From Ruminococcus flavefaciens ND2009 (lineage in GTDB: Bacteria > Bacillota > Clostridia > Oscillospirales > Ruminococcaceae): a stretch of DNA of 64,000 bases. The stretch covers positions 1 through 64,000 of the forward strand of contig NZ_JHXI01000011.1 of NCBI RefSeq assembly GCF_000621785.1, read 5' to 3'. A model generated the notes under the pieces. It worked only from the letters and a program-made list of their open reading frames with translations, was not told where the DNA came from and made no database searches. Below, piece after piece: positions 44,308 through 52,024 of the stretch. Both the position numbers and the translations under genes were made by a program. How positions within the stretch are numbered: the first letter of the stretch is position 1; every line of letters starts with the position of its first letter.

Positions 44308-44336
44308 TTGACAAGCACGTTCATATCTGATATAAT
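44308..44336 (+). promoter_or_regulatory. Promoter of tRNA-Leu
   Basis: TTGACA (44308-44313), 17 bp, TATAAT (44331-44336), 28 bp before the tRNA. Confidence 0.88.
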
Positions 44337-44363
44337 ATTAAAGCAGTCACGAAACACTGCAAT

Positions 44364-44448
44364 GCGAGTGTGCTGGAATAGGCAGACAGGCACGTTTGAG
44401 GGGCGTGTGTCGACAGACGTATGGGTTCAAGTCCCATTACTCGCACCA
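44364..44448 (+). tRNA. tRNA-Leu (GAG anticodon)
   Basis: Acceptor GCGAGTG pairs with TACTCGC (one G-T). The anticodon stem CACGT/GCGTG holds loop TTGAGGG, anticodon GAG. A long variable arm (TGTCGACAGACGTA) as in tRNA-Leu. Discriminator A and CCA are encoded. Confidence 0.95.
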
Positions 44449-44449
44449 C

Positions 44450-44485
44450 GAAGCGTTTACCGCAAGGTAAGCGCTTCTTTTCTTT
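44450..44485 (+). terminator. Terminator after tRNA-Leu
   Basis: GAAGCG-TTTACC / GGTAAG-CGCTTC stem followed by TTTTCTTTT. Confidence 0.88.
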
Positions 44486-44520
44486 TGTCAGCAGATAAAA
44501 AAATAATATTATACCGAGCC

Positions 44521-44565
44521 AAAAAGCTCCCCAAAACCATGAACGCAGGTTTCGGGGAGCTTTTT
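44521..44565 (-). terminator. Terminator of DUF1292 gene
   Basis: AAAAAGCTCCCC / GGGGAGCTTTTT with extra AAACC/GGTTT pairing. Symmetric, so it may act in both directions. Confidence 0.85.
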
Positions 44566-44570
44566 ATCGC

Positions 44571-44882
44571 TTATTCAAATTCGTATTCGCCGTCGTAGTT
44601 CTTCTTGAACTCCTCGAAGATCTCGCCGAGAAGCTTGTCATCGTCAACGGAGACAAAATCGTCCTCATCGGGGGTCTCGCCGGGGATTATCTCAAGGATG
44701 ACCACCTCGTCGTCCTCATCGTCCCAGGGCAGAAGCACACCGTAGAGATGCTCTTTATACTCAACTGTGCCGATTATCTCAAATGAGACCTCGTTGCCGT
44801 CATCGTCCGTAAGGGTGATGTAGTTCTCTATTTCCTCTTCGTTTTCAAGCTCATCGAGCTCTTTATCGTTCATATCGCTCAT
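44571..44882 (-). CDS. DUF1292 protein
   Basis: 103-aa very acidic protein. ITLTDDDGNEVSFEIIGTVE and YGVLLPWDDEDDEVVILEI are the family core. DUF1292 proteins are widespread in Firmicutes, often beside Holliday-junction resolvase or alaS genes; here they are not adjacent. Start ATG with GGAGG 7 bp upstream. Function unknown. Confidence 0.9.
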   Translation of the reverse strand: MSDMNDKELDELENEEEIENYITLTDDDGNEVSFEIIGTVEYKEHLYGVLLPWDDEDDEVVILEIIPGETPDEDDFVSVDDDKLLGEIFEEFKKNYDGEYEFE

Positions 44883-44945
44883 AGCTGCACCTCCGCAAAA
44901 ATTGTATATCTCATTTTACCACATAAGCCTTGAAATTGCAATACC

Positions 44946-46280
44946 CTATCGCTCCATGACCACAAGAACGGTCTTTATACCGTATTGGCGGAATATCTCA
45001 ATGCAATCCCTGTCGATGACCTCGCCGCTGACCGCTATGGGCACCGCAGGCGGACAGGGCACCTTCACCGAGGCACATATCCTGCCCTCTGCCTCCTCCA
45101 CAGTTATCTCCTCCGAAGCAGAGAAGGCGGCTTCGCGGATGGTGCAAGCCATCCGCGGGAGCTTCACGTTGAGACTTCGGCTGCTCTTTTCCCGGGAAGA
45201 AGCTCCCGCCACCGCGCCCTCCAGCGCGGTGCGAAGCCGCCGTAAGTCGCCGATGTCACCAGAAGGAGCCAGAAGCAGTATAAGGAGTTCATCGTCGGCG
45301 TATTCACACTCCACGCCGCTGCTGCGAAGAAGGTCTGCCAGTTCTGTGCCGCAAAAGCCGCTCTCGGCAGCTCTCACTGTAATGTGGAAGGGGTCTCCCT
45401 CCGCAAAGAGGAGCCTTCCCGCGAAGCTGCCTTTCAGCTCCGCTATCTCAGGCAGAGCCGCCGCTATGTCACTGCGGATATTCTCAGCGATATAGCGATT
45501 GCACAGGTCCAGGGAAGCCATTATAAGATAGGACGGACTGGTGGAGCCGAACAGACTCATTGCCTGCTTCAGCAGCGGAGCATACTCCTCACGGGAGGTA
45601 TGGAGCACAGCCGCTCCCGTAAGAGCAGGCAGCATCTTGTGAAAAGAATCGCAGCACATATCCGCACCCAGAGCTATGGGGTGAATATTTTTCTCAAAAA
45701 AGGCAAGATGAGCACCGTGAGCGCCGTCCACTATGAGCCTTGCACCGTGTCGGCGGCAGACCTCCGCAAGTCCTGCAATATCCGCAAGTCTGCCCGTGTA
45801 ATCGGGAGAGGTGACGTAAAAGCAGGCTGGCTTATCCGAAGCCGCAAGAGCCTCCTCCACATCGGACAGGGCAAGCTCCCCCGACAGGATACCGCCGCTG
45901 TAGCGAGGGAGCACCCAATCCACATCAAGTCCCAGCAGTGCAGCAGCATTGAGGAAAGCGCGGTGAACGTTCCTTGCAGCGATAATACGCCTCCCCTCCA
46001 TCTTCATAATGGCGAGCATAGCCTGTATACAAAGAGTGGAGCCGCCTGCGGAAAAAGCCGAGGCTGCGCTGCCGTAGAGAGCGGCAGTATTTCTCTCGCT
46101 TTGGGCGATGATGCCCTCAGCCTCAAAGAGACTGTCCGCCCCTGCAATTTCGGTAATATCCAGCCTGAAAAGCTCAGAAAGTCTTTCGTCGGGAGCCTTC
46201 CCCTTGTGTCCCGGCATATGTGCGCGGAGACCGTTTTTCTCCGCATAATCAACAAGAAAGTCATAAACAGGAGTTTCCAT
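44946..46280 (-). CDS. Orn/Lys/Arg decarboxylase family protein
   Basis: 444-aa PLP-dependent enzyme of fold type I that would decarboxylate arginine, lysine or ornithine to a polyamine precursor. RAHMPGHKG is the usual N-terminal motif, AFSAGGSTLC binds the cofactor phosphate, DGAHGAHL holds the pyridine-contacting aspartate, and DSFHKMLPALTGAA contains the PLP lysine K215. It is a little shorter than most Firmicute arginine decarboxylases. It starts 10 bp after the small sigma-like gene and so probably belongs to the LexA-box operon upstream. Confidence 0.9.
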   Translation of the reverse strand: METPVYDFLVDYAEKNGLRAHMPGHKGKAPDERLSELFRLDITEIAGADSLFEAEGIIAQSERNTAALYGSAASAFSAGGSTLCIQAMLAIMKMEGRRIIAARNVHRAFLNAAALLGLDVDWVLPRYSGGILSGELALSDVEEALAASDKPACFYVTSPDYTGRLADIAGLAEVCRRHGARLIVDGAHGAHLAFFEKNIHPIALGADMCCDSFHKMLPALTGAAVLHTSREEYAPLLKQAMSLFGSTSPSYLIMASLDLCNRYIAENIRSDIAAALPEIAELKGSFAGRLLFAEGDPFHITVRAAESGFCGTELADLLRSSGVECEYADDELLILLLAPSGDIGDLRRLRTALEGAVAGASSREKSSRSLNVKLPRMACTIREAAFSASEEITVEEAEGRICASVKVPCPPAVPIAVSGEVIDRDCIEIFRQYGIKTVLVVMER

Positions 46281-46289
46281 AAAAGCACC

Positions 46290-46583
46290 TCAAATATAGT
46301 ACTGCAAGAATCTGAACAGCTTCAGCCTTGCACGGGACATGACTGCGCAGACCGCCTGAGAAGACACTCCAAGCTTTTTTCCGATAGCAACAGTATCCAT
46401 GTCCTTGAAATAGTATAGCATAATTATCTCTTTTTGTCTCGGGGTAAGCTCATTATTAATAATTTTTAACATCACACGGCGTACCCTTGACCCGTCCTCG
46501 TCGTCATCGAGACCGAGGATAAGTCTTATGCTTCTGTCGGCTTCGCCTGTGAATGAGTCTGAGTAGGTATCACGTTTTGCCAC
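46290..46583 (-). CDS. Small sigma-70 region 4-like factor
   Basis: 97 aa from a GTG at 46583 (AGGAGGGG upstream). Only region 4 is present: LTPRQKEIIMLYYFKDMDTV, then a helix-turn-helix IGKKLGVSSQAVCAVMSRAR (residues 68-87). Region 2, which contacts the -10 box, is missing, so it cannot be a complete sigma factor. Such stand-alone proteins occur in phage-like and mobile modules as activators. It starts 4 bp after the stop of the 70-aa gene and 10 bp before the decarboxylase, behind a LexA-box promoter. Confidence 0.85.
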   Translation of the reverse strand: MAKRDTYSDSFTGEADRSIRLILGLDDDEDGSRVRRVMLKIINNELTPRQKEIIMLYYFKDMDTVAIGKKLGVSSQAVCAVMSRARLKLFRFLQYYI

Positions 46584-46587
46584 AGCC

Positions 46588-46800
46588 TTATCCCCTCCTG
46601 TACGAGGTAAGGTGTGCGATGACCTGCTGGAGCTCCCCATGCTCCTCATAGAGCAGGCGTATGCGCCTGTCAAGGTCAAGCTCCTGAGCCCTGCGGCTGT
46701 CTCCGCATTGGAGAAGCTTTCTGCGAAGCTGTGAGAGCTCGGTGATACGCTGTCTGACCAGCGCGCGGCTGTGAGTGTAGTTGCTGATAAGTTCTGTCAT
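46588..46800 (-). CDS. 70-aa coiled-coil protein
   Basis: Start ATG at 46800 (GGGGGCAA upstream); an in-frame ATG at 46869 lacks a site. The protein is an uninterrupted amphipathic helix region rich in Arg, Leu and Glu (RALVRQRITELSQLRRKLL, then LDRRIRLLYEEHGELQQVI). No family recognised. It is the first gene of the LexA-box operon and directly precedes the sigma-like gene, so it may be a partner or anti-factor of that protein; this is inference. Confidence 0.72.
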   Translation of the reverse strand: MTELISNYTHSRALVRQRITELSQLRRKLLQCGDSRRAQELDLDRRIRLLYEEHGELQQVIAHLTSYRRG

Positions 46801-46924
46801 GAAAATTGCCCCCTTAAAAATGAAATAAAGAAGCACGAAGCAGCTAAGGCTGCACCCTTGCGCTTTCACGCCGCAAGCGGAAACGGCGTCAGAAATAACG
46901 CAGGCAATGTTAAGATAGCTTTGC

Positions 46925-46981
46925 GAACTATTGTTCTATTCCTTGTAATCATATTATAGAACATCTGTTCTGATTTGTCAA
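46925..46981 (-). promoter_or_regulatory. Promoter with two LexA (SOS) boxes
   Basis: On the - strand TTGACA (46981-46976), 17 bp, TATAAT (46958-46953). GAAC-ATCT-GTTC (46959-46970) fills the spacer between them, and GAAC-TATT-GTTC (46925-46936) lies just downstream of the expected start. Both match the Gram-positive LexA site GAAC-N4-GTTC exactly and would block transcription until SOS induction. Confidence 0.82.
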
Positions 46982-47059
46982 GAGGGTACTCAAAATTATT
47001 TTTCGTCCGACAAAATACGACAAGTGACAACAGTCACTTTTTTAGTTATATCCGTCATC

Positions 47060-47088
47060 TTGTCAGCTGCCGCTGTCCTTGATATAAT
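47060..47088 (+). promoter_or_regulatory. Promoter of lipoprotein gene
   Basis: TTGTCA, 17 bp, TATAAT. Confidence 0.72.
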
Positions 47089-47109
47089 ATAGTAAAAAGG
47101 AGGGATTCC

Positions 47110-47955
47110 ATGAAAAGAACATTCTTACTCATCACCGCCGCAGCTCTCACACTCGGACTATTCTCCTGCGGCAGTCCGCACACCACAAAAAACAGCAAGC
47201 CTGTACTCAACGACTGGCAGAAAGAAGTTCTTGCGGCAGAGGGGCTTCCCACGGAAGCCGACCAGCTGACAGACGCTCAACTCCGCTCAATTCAGCGCAT
47301 CTACGAGATGATAACCTACCTTAACGAAAAGTACAATGAGGAGTTTATCTATGCGGGATACCTTGAGCCTGCGGCAAATCAGACGGAAACGCTGTATGCT
47401 TACCCGCGCTTATTAGGCAATGATTACGGCAGAAACACCGTTACAGTCAAGGCAACAAAGGACGGTTTTACCGACGATTACAGTGAAAGGTCGATAGTTG
47501 ACTATGCAGAGGAAATGGCAAACGACTTTATGAAGGATTATTTTGATTCGGATCAGGTCATTGCATTTTTCAAAGTCAACGCCTGCAATATTAAGAAAAA
47601 TGAGGTGGTAGATGGGGATTTCCAGTGGAAACTTGGCGTTTCTGACATTATATTTGTAAATGAAGACATTTGCAATGCAGATCAGGTGGAAGAATTTGCT
47701 GTTAATTATGCAAAATGGCTTTATGAGCATAAATTAAGTGGAGATCATAGAATAAACATTTTGCAACAATACGATGTTACTAAAATAACATATGGTGAAA
47801 TAGCTGATTTATATAATACTGATAATTATAAAGGATATTATGATTTCCTTTTTGACTCTCTCAAGAAGAATGTATTACAAAGCGAGCATTTAAAAGGTAA
47901 AAGAACTCAAAATGATTATTCAATAGATGAATTTTTTTCTATGTATGTTAAGTAA
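47110..47955 (+). CDS. Lipoprotein of unknown function
   Basis: 281 aa. Signal with lipobox LFSC (cysteine about residue 20), then a soluble domain rich in Asp, Tyr and Asn. I do not recognise it. AAGGAGGG precedes the ATG. From about 47570 the codons become strongly AT-rich compared with the first third, which hints that the 3' part has a different origin. Confidence 0.8.
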   Translation: MKRTFLLITAAALTLGLFSCGSPHTTKNSKPVLNDWQKEVLAAEGLPTEADQLTDAQLRSIQRIYEMITYLNEKYNEEFIYAGYLEPAANQTETLYAYPRLLGNDYGRNTVTVKATKDGFTDDYSERSIVDYAEEMANDFMKDYFDSDQVIAFFKVNACNIKKNEVVDGDFQWKLGVSDIIFVNEDICNADQVEEFAVNYAKWLYEHKLSGDHRINILQQYDVTKITYGEIADLYNTDNYKGYYDFLFDSLKKNVLQSEHLKGKRTQNDYSIDEFFSMYVK

Positions 47956-47969
47956 AAGGAGTAGTAAAT

Positions 47970-48071
47970 ATGATATTAAACGGAGAATATGTTGATAAAC
48001 TGACAGATGAAGAATTATGCATGATTGAACAATTGACCTATCTCGATGAAATGGTTGCTGAAAAAGCATAA
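47970..48071 (+). CDS. 33-aa small protein
   Basis: MILNGEYVDKLTDEELCMIE continuing to 33 codons and a TAA. AAAAGGAG lies 9 bp before the ATG, only 14 bp after the lipoprotein stop, and a terminator follows directly. Acidic and helical. The tidy ribosome site and spacing are the only support. Confidence 0.5.
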   Translation: MILNGEYVDKLTDEELCMIEQLTYLDEMVAEKA

Positions 48072-48074
48072 GAA

Positions 48075-48097
48075 AAAGGCGGACATTGTCCGCCTTT
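48075..48097. terminator. Bidirectional terminator
   Basis: AAAGGCGGAC / GTCCGCCTTT between the lipoprotein unit (+) and putP (-). Confidence 0.82.
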
Positions 48098-48101
48098 AGT
48101 C

Positions 48102-49640
48102 TTACTTGTTAATTCCTGCTGTTACCTCGTCGTACTCCGCTGTTATCTCCTTTTCAGGAGCCTTTGTGACGAGAGATACGATGATTATTGCAGCCAGTGC
48201 GCATACGAATGCGGGAAGAAGCTCATATATGGCAAGTACGCCGCCCATGGGAGCTATTGCGAACTTCCATACGAATACCATTACCGCACCGACAATGAGT
48301 CCTGCCATAGCGCCCCACTTGTTGGAACGCTTCCAGAAAAGAGCTGTCAGCATAACGGGTCCGAATGTAGCGCCGAAGCCTGCCCACGCGAATGAAACTA
48401 CTCTGAATACGGAGCTGTCAGCGTCCCATGCAAGGGCTACGCCGAGAACCGCGATAACGAGAAGAACTATTCTTGCAGTGAGCATTGACACCTTGTCGCT
48501 CATCTTCACATTGAATACGCCCTTGAGTATGTTCTCCGACATCGAGGAGGAAGCTGCAAGGAGCTGTGAGTCAGAGGTGGACATGGTGCAGGCGAGGATA
48601 CCTGCGAATACCAGACCTGCGATGACGGCAAGTCCTGCGTGGTGCTCGCTCATGTACTGTGCGATCTTGATTATTACCTTCTCGGAGTTGCTTCCGTCGA
48701 GAGCCTCAAGCTTGCCGCTCTTGCTGAGTGCGTTGCCGATAAATCCGATGAAGATAGCGATAGCCATTGAGATAACTACCCATACGGAAGCTATCCTTCT
48801 GGAGGTCTTTATCTTGTTCTTGTCCTTGATAGCCATAAAGCGGAGGAGGATATGAGGCATACCGAAGTATCCGAGTCCCCACGCAAGGAGAGAAGCTATG
48901 GTCAGTGCGTTATACTTGTCAGCGCCGCCTGTCTCCACATTGTGGATATGGCTCAGTGAGAAGTAGCCCTTTATGGACTCAGCATTGTCGATGACATTGT
49001 CGAAGCCCCCTGCGGAGTTGATACCGAAGATGACGATACTGATAAGTGCCACAGTCATAACGATACTCTGGATAAGGTCAGTGGTACTTGCTGCAAGGAA
49101 GCCGCCTGTGCAGGTGTAGGAAATGATGATTATCGCGCTGACTATCATAGCAATGTGATAGTCCCAGCCAAAGAGGGAGCTGAAAAGCTTTCCGCAGGCT
49201 GAGAAGCCCGAAGCGGTATAGGGCACGAAGAAGATGAGGATTATAAGCGCGGAAACGCCCATGAGTATCTTGCTCTTGTCCTTATAGCGCTGAGAGAAGA
49301 AATCGGGGATTGTGATAGCGCCGCAGTGCTGGCTGTAAACTCTCAGCCTTTTTGCGACGATGAGCCAGTTGAGGTATGTACCGACGGCAAGACCGATAGC
49401 GGTCCAGCCTGCCTCAGCTCCGCCTGTGAGGTAAGCGACTCCGGGGAGACCCATGAGGAGCCAGCTGCTCATATCGGAAGCCTCTGCGCTCATGGCAGTT
49501 ACCAGCGGTCCCAGCTTACGTCCGCCCAGGTAGAAGTCCCCGACGTTTTCGTTTTTTCTTGAAAAGCCGATACCCACCAGTACCATACCCACAAGGTAGG
49601 CGATTATCGTTCCAAGAATGATGATGTCTGTTGTGTTCAT
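48102..49640 (-). CDS. putP: Sodium/proline symporter
   Basis: 512-aa solute:sodium symporter with thirteen predicted helices. GDFYLGGRKLGPLVTAMSAEAS near residue 35, FVPYTASGFSACGKLF and the sodium-site region CTMSTSDSQLLAASS match PutP. It imports proline with sodium. Behind its own promoter and an AAAGGAG ribosome site. Confidence 0.93.
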   Translation of the reverse strand: MNTTDIIILGTIIAYLVGMVLVGIGFSRKNENVGDFYLGGRKLGPLVTAMSAEASDMSSWLLMGLPGVAYLTGGAEAGWTAIGLAVGTYLNWLIVAKRLRVYSQHCGAITIPDFFSQRYKDKSKILMGVSALIILIFFVPYTASGFSACGKLFSSLFGWDYHIAMIVSAIIIISYTCTGGFLAASTTDLIQSIVMTVALISIVIFGINSAGGFDNVIDNAESIKGYFSLSHIHNVETGGADKYNALTIASLLAWGLGYFGMPHILLRFMAIKDKNKIKTSRRIASVWVVISMAIAIFIGFIGNALSKSGKLEALDGSNSEKVIIKIAQYMSEHHAGLAVIAGLVFAGILACTMSTSDSQLLAASSSMSENILKGVFNVKMSDKVSMLTARIVLLVIAVLGVALAWDADSSVFRVVSFAWAGFGATFGPVMLTALFWKRSNKWGAMAGLIVGAVMVFVWKFAIAPMGGVLAIYELLPAFVCALAAIIIVSLVTKAPEKEITAEYDEVTAGINK

Positions 49641-49684
49641 GACTTACTCCTTTTTGTAGATTTTTGGGGTAATAGCTAACTTTT

Positions 49685-49713
49685 ATTATAGAACAATTTC
49701 AGAGCTTAGTCAA
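49685..49713 (-). promoter_or_regulatory. Promoter of putP
   Basis: On the - strand TTGACT (49713-49708), 17 bp, TATAAT (49690-49685). Confidence 0.78.
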
Positions 49714-49819
49714 TATGGGGAAGCTGTTTTTGTGCTTATTTTCCGTCTTTTCGGAGCCCTCCCACGTCATAACTCACAAAAAAAGCCGTCCCGATTTGTG
49801 CACCGTGACAGGTTTTGGA

Positions 49820-49937
49820 AGTTGAGAGTTCAGAGTTTAGAGTTGACAGTTGAGGTGTCGCCTTCGGCGACAGGATCTGAATAATATAAGTGAAGCGAAC
49901 ACTTTAACTCTCAACTCTCCACTTTCAACTCTCAACT
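49820..49937. repeat. Imperfect inverted repeat of GAGTTGAGAGTT type
   Basis: A left arm made of GAGAGTT/AGAGTTGA units (49820-49854) and a right arm of their complements (49902-49937) surround the hairpin GTCGCC-ttc-GGCGAC. A low-complexity palindrome, no coding sense. Confidence 0.6.
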
Positions 49938-49943
49938 AAATCA

Positions 49944-49977
49944 AAAAGCCCCGAAGCGCTTTAAACGCTTCAGGGCA
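49944..49977 (-). terminator. Terminator of vWA/PP2C operon
   Basis: GCCCTGAAGCG / CGCTTCGGGGC on the - strand followed by TTTTTGA. Confidence 0.82.
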
Positions 49978-49999
49978 GATTTTCTATATAGACACAGCG

Positions 50000-51037
50000 T
50001 CAGGGCTGCTCAGCCGACTCAGGCTCATCGGGAGCCTCCACGGGCGTATCGGTCTCAACAGGCATAACATCTGTGACTACCTGCTGTGAAGCCTCGTCAT
50101 CGTAGACTATATTCTCGGGCACGGGCTCCTCCACAACAGGAGCTGCTGCCGCCAAGTCCTCACGGATACCGTCCGAACAGGAGCTGAGCTTGCTCATAGC
50201 GATAATACCCGAGCAGGTAACGTCATCGCCGCTGCCCTTCTTGGTCATTGCGGGAAGGAACTCGCCCAGCTGACGGACGCCCTCCTCCATGCCGTTTTCC
50301 ACCATAGTCAGAGCCAGTCCGCGGAAGAAGCCGAAGAGCTGCTCCTCGTTCCAGTAGGAATTCTCAACGCCGTCTGTGCAGAGAAATACCGCCGCAGGCA
50401 GCATTCCCTTATTAAGGTAGAAGAACCTTGCGGAGAGAGCCGCATCGTCCTGACACATTGATGTGGTAACGTTCTCGTAGCACCGCGGGTCCTCGGGTAT
50501 GGGAGCGGTAACGTTGCTGTCACCGTCGATGACAACACACTTGCCGTCGCCTATCTGAGCGCCGAAGGCATAGTCCTCGGTAACAGCCGCAAACAGCAGA
50601 GTTGTGCCGTATGCGCTTATATAGTCGCCCTGTGCGTATCTTTCGCGGTAATGGGCGAATTTATCGGGGATACGGTCCAGCTCCTCCTCGGTGAAGGGCT
50701 CGTCCGCAAAATCCTTTTCTGTCCTTTCGTGCCATCTTGCAATGATGCTTCGCCAGAGCTGATTAAAAAGCGGCTGACGCTGACGCTCATCTGCAAGCAC
50801 CTCCGCAGCGTCCTCAAGGCTGTCCAGGAACTCCGCCACGCACTCCGCAGCGCACTCCACCGCGAATTTCGAGCCTCTCTCCGTGCGCAGATAGCAGGGA
50901 CTTCCGTGACCGTCCGCCGCTGCCGCGAAGGAGTAGCTCTCGTGATCCTCGCAGAGAGAGCTGTCCTGACATACTATATCCCTGCTGAGATGCGAAGCGC
51001 CGACGCGCGTCTGAGCAAAGGAAGTTAATTTCTCCAT
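50000..51037 (-). CDS. PP2C-type protein phosphatase
   Basis: 345-aa Mg/Mn-dependent serine/threonine phosphatase. AAADGHGSP holds the metal-binding aspartate D42, GDGKCVVIDG and FLCTDGVENSY are further PPM motifs, and GSGDDVTCSGI holds the last metal aspartate. The C-terminal 80 residues are a Pro/Glu/Val-rich tail. It follows the vWA gene after 9 bp. This pairing is that of TerY-P-type phosphorylation modules, but the kinase is absent here. Confidence 0.9.
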   Translation of the reverse strand: MEKLTSFAQTRVGASHLSRDIVCQDSSLCEDHESYSFAAAADGHGSPCYLRTERGSKFAVECAAECVAEFLDSLEDAAEVLADERQRQPLFNQLWRSIIARWHERTEKDFADEPFTEEELDRIPDKFAHYRERYAQGDYISAYGTTLLFAAVTEDYAFGAQIGDGKCVVIDGDSNVTAPIPEDPRCYENVTTSMCQDDAALSARFFYLNKGMLPAAVFLCTDGVENSYWNEEQLFGFFRGLALTMVENGMEEGVRQLGEFLPAMTKKGSGDDVTCSGIIAMSKLSSCSDGIREDLAAAAPVVEEPVPENIVYDDEASQQVVTDVMPVETDTPVEAPDEPESAEQP

Positions 51038-51046
51038 AGGCTCACC

Positions 51047-51784
51047 TTACCAGTCCGCTTCGTCCCAGTCAGCAGTATTGGCGTCGCTGAGAGCGTCATT
51101 TGTCTGGGTCTGAACGTCCTCTGCAAGCTTCTTTGAGATCTCAACGGGGTCTGTATCGCTGTCAACAGTGCTTGAATGACTTGCGAACACGCTGGTGATA
51201 ACGCTTGCCTTTTCTATCATAAGTCTCAGCTGATCCTTGTTCTTTACGTCCAGAACGGTCTCGGAGCTTCCCGAGAAGCGCGCCAGAACGTCCTTGTCGC
51301 AGTCGTCGCCTATAGCGAATGCGATCTTGATGGAACGCTTGAACCAGTTATTCTTCTTGAGGGCGTCAAGTCCGCTCTCCCAGTTATCCGTGGGACCACC
51401 GTCACTGAAAAGGAGTATTACAGGCGGATATGCGCCTGCCGCGGTCTGAAGGAATTCATTTCGTGAGAGCTTCTTGTCCAGCTCCTTGCAGGCAGCGCCT
51501 AAGTCGGTAACGCCGCAGGCTTCAAAGGTCTTGAAGCGGTAGCCCTCGGGAGAAACAGGCTCGGGTGTGACCCATGAAGCTCCTGTGGAGAACTCCAGAA
51601 CGGCTATTTTTATCTCGGCGTCATCGCTCTCGTCGCTTATCTCCTGCAATGTCTGCATTACCTCCTCAAGAGCTGACTCCACCTGTCCTATCTTGCTGCC
51701 CTGCATACTTCCGGAAGTGTCGATGACATAGAAAAGTGTCATGACCTTTCTGACAGCAGGTGCGTAATCGTCTAAACCCGGCAT
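51047..51784 (-). CDS. TerY-like vWA domain protein
   Basis: 245 aa, almost entirely a von Willebrand A domain. The metal site is YVIDTSGSM (D22, S24, S26), with GVTDLGAA and FSDGGPTDNWESG giving the Thr and Asp of the MIDAS. A short acidic tail (about 205-245) follows. TerY-type proteins bind partners through the metal site in stress or surface-signalling systems. First gene of a two-gene operon with PP2C, behind its own promoter. Confidence 0.9.
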   Translation of the reverse strand: MPGLDDYAPAVRKVMTLFYVIDTSGSMQGSKIGQVESALEEVMQTLQEISDESDDAEIKIAVLEFSTGASWVTPEPVSPEGYRFKTFEACGVTDLGAACKELDKKLSRNEFLQTAAGAYPPVILLFSDGGPTDNWESGLDALKKNNWFKRSIKIAFAIGDDCDKDVLARFSGSSETVLDVKNKDQLRLMIEKASVITSVFASHSSTVDSDTDPVEISKKLAEDVQTQTNDALSDANTADWDEADW

Positions 51785-51881
51785 GATTTTATCCTCCGTT
51801 CATTTATTGTTGCGGCAGAAGCTGCGCAGGGCTGTATTTCCCCGTGAGCGCCGCCTTATTGTGATCAGTATAATCACATAC

Positions 51882-51910
51882 ATTATACCACGAATACAAG
51901 CGGCGGTCAA
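51882..51910 (-). promoter_or_regulatory. Promoter of vWA/PP2C operon
   Basis: On the - strand TTGACC (51910-51905), 17 bp, TATAAT (51887-51882). Confidence 0.78.
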
Positions 51911-51946
51911 GTACCAAATGTTCACATAAATTTAACATTTACAGTG

Positions 51947-51975
51947 GTGACATATCCGATCATATAATGTATAAT
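51947..51975 (+). promoter_or_regulatory. Promoter of AI-2E family gene
   Basis: GTGACA (51947-51952), 17 bp, TATAAT (51970-51975). Confidence 0.72.
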
Positions 51976-52024
51976 AAAATCACAGAGATATGATCGGAGG
52001 GAACTTGCCGTTTTTCGGCTCATT

